In this document: positions 5,188-5,195 of the stretch, piece by piece
Numbering within the stretch: the stretch's first letter is position 1
How the letters are laid out: each line of letters starts with the position of its first letter
Position numbers and translations under genes: made by a program
Notes under the pieces: generated by a model
What the model was told of the DNA's origin: nothing
The model's database searches: none
What the model saw: the letters and a program-made list of their open reading frames with translations, nothing else
Source: DAISKN01 sp964553925
GTDB lineage: Bacteria > Acidobacteriota > Vicinamibacteria > Marinacidobacterales > SMYC01
DNA length: 5,195 bases
Assembly: GCA_964553925.1 (NCBI GenBank)
Contig: CAZKNR010000005.1
Coordinates: forward strand, 1-5,195
Reading direction: 5' to 3'

Positions 5188-5195
5188 ATGCAAAA
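5188..5195 (+). CDS. Possible start of a divergent gene, cut by the window edge
   Basis: ATG CAA AA runs off the window. Only two codons are visible, so no product can be named. Support is indirect: a -10-like TACAAT just upstream and the lack of any other gene reading across this edge. It could equally be a chance ATG. Confidence 0.25.

Noticed and set aside
2041..5193. A single 1050-codon open frame on the minus strand
   Set aside because: Only its last 335 codons read like a real protein. The first part is an Arg/His/Pro-rich shadow of cstA in another frame, kept open by high GC content.

Overview
The window is GC-rich bacterial chromosomal DNA with strong G/C preference at third codon positions. 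It comes from a free-living, probably uncultured bacterium. Uma2-family proteins and a CstA transporter next to a lineage-specific exported protein would suit a soil or aquatic group such as Acidobacteriota, Gemmatimonadota or Planctomycetota, but no marker gene fixes the phylum. I see no rRNA, tRNA, CRISPR array, integrase or transposase.

Left part (1-751, + strand): the 3' end of an unrecognised gene is followed after 3 bases by a SnoaL-like/DUF4440 (NTF2-fold) gene. That gene is split by a frameshift near 505-515, so it is either a young pseudogene or an assembly error.

Middle (749-2044, + strand): a tandem duplication of a roughly 632-base unit, offset 664 bases. Each unit carries an extended -10-like box and a 199-residue Uma2-family (PD-(D/E)XK fold) gene. 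The copies share about 86% of residues. The differences are clustered in one segment and flanked by nearly identical blocks, as expected from gene conversion. The short linker between the units is unlike the surrounding DNA and holds three tandem TCTAGA hexamers inside a 20-base perfect palindrome.

Right part (2041-5195, - strand): a two-gene operon read right to left. The first gene is a CstA-family carbon-starvation transporter (peptide or pyruvate uptake). Five bases after its stop a 335-residue, probably exported protein of unknown family begins at a TTG codon, with a Shine-Dalgarno that overlaps the cstA stop. This operon and the second Uma2 gene converge and share the bases TTAA as both stop codons. 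Upstream of cstA is a short divergent intergenic region with a perfect hairpin. At the extreme right edge is a possible start of a divergent + strand gene.

Functionally the right part is a nutrient-uptake operon with an uncharacterised envelope partner. The Uma2 pair is an accessory-type nuclease-like duplication. Nothing in the sequence links the two parts beyond adjacency. The observations most worth following are the mosaic Uma2 tandem with its palindromic linker and the translationally coupled cstA-exported protein pair.
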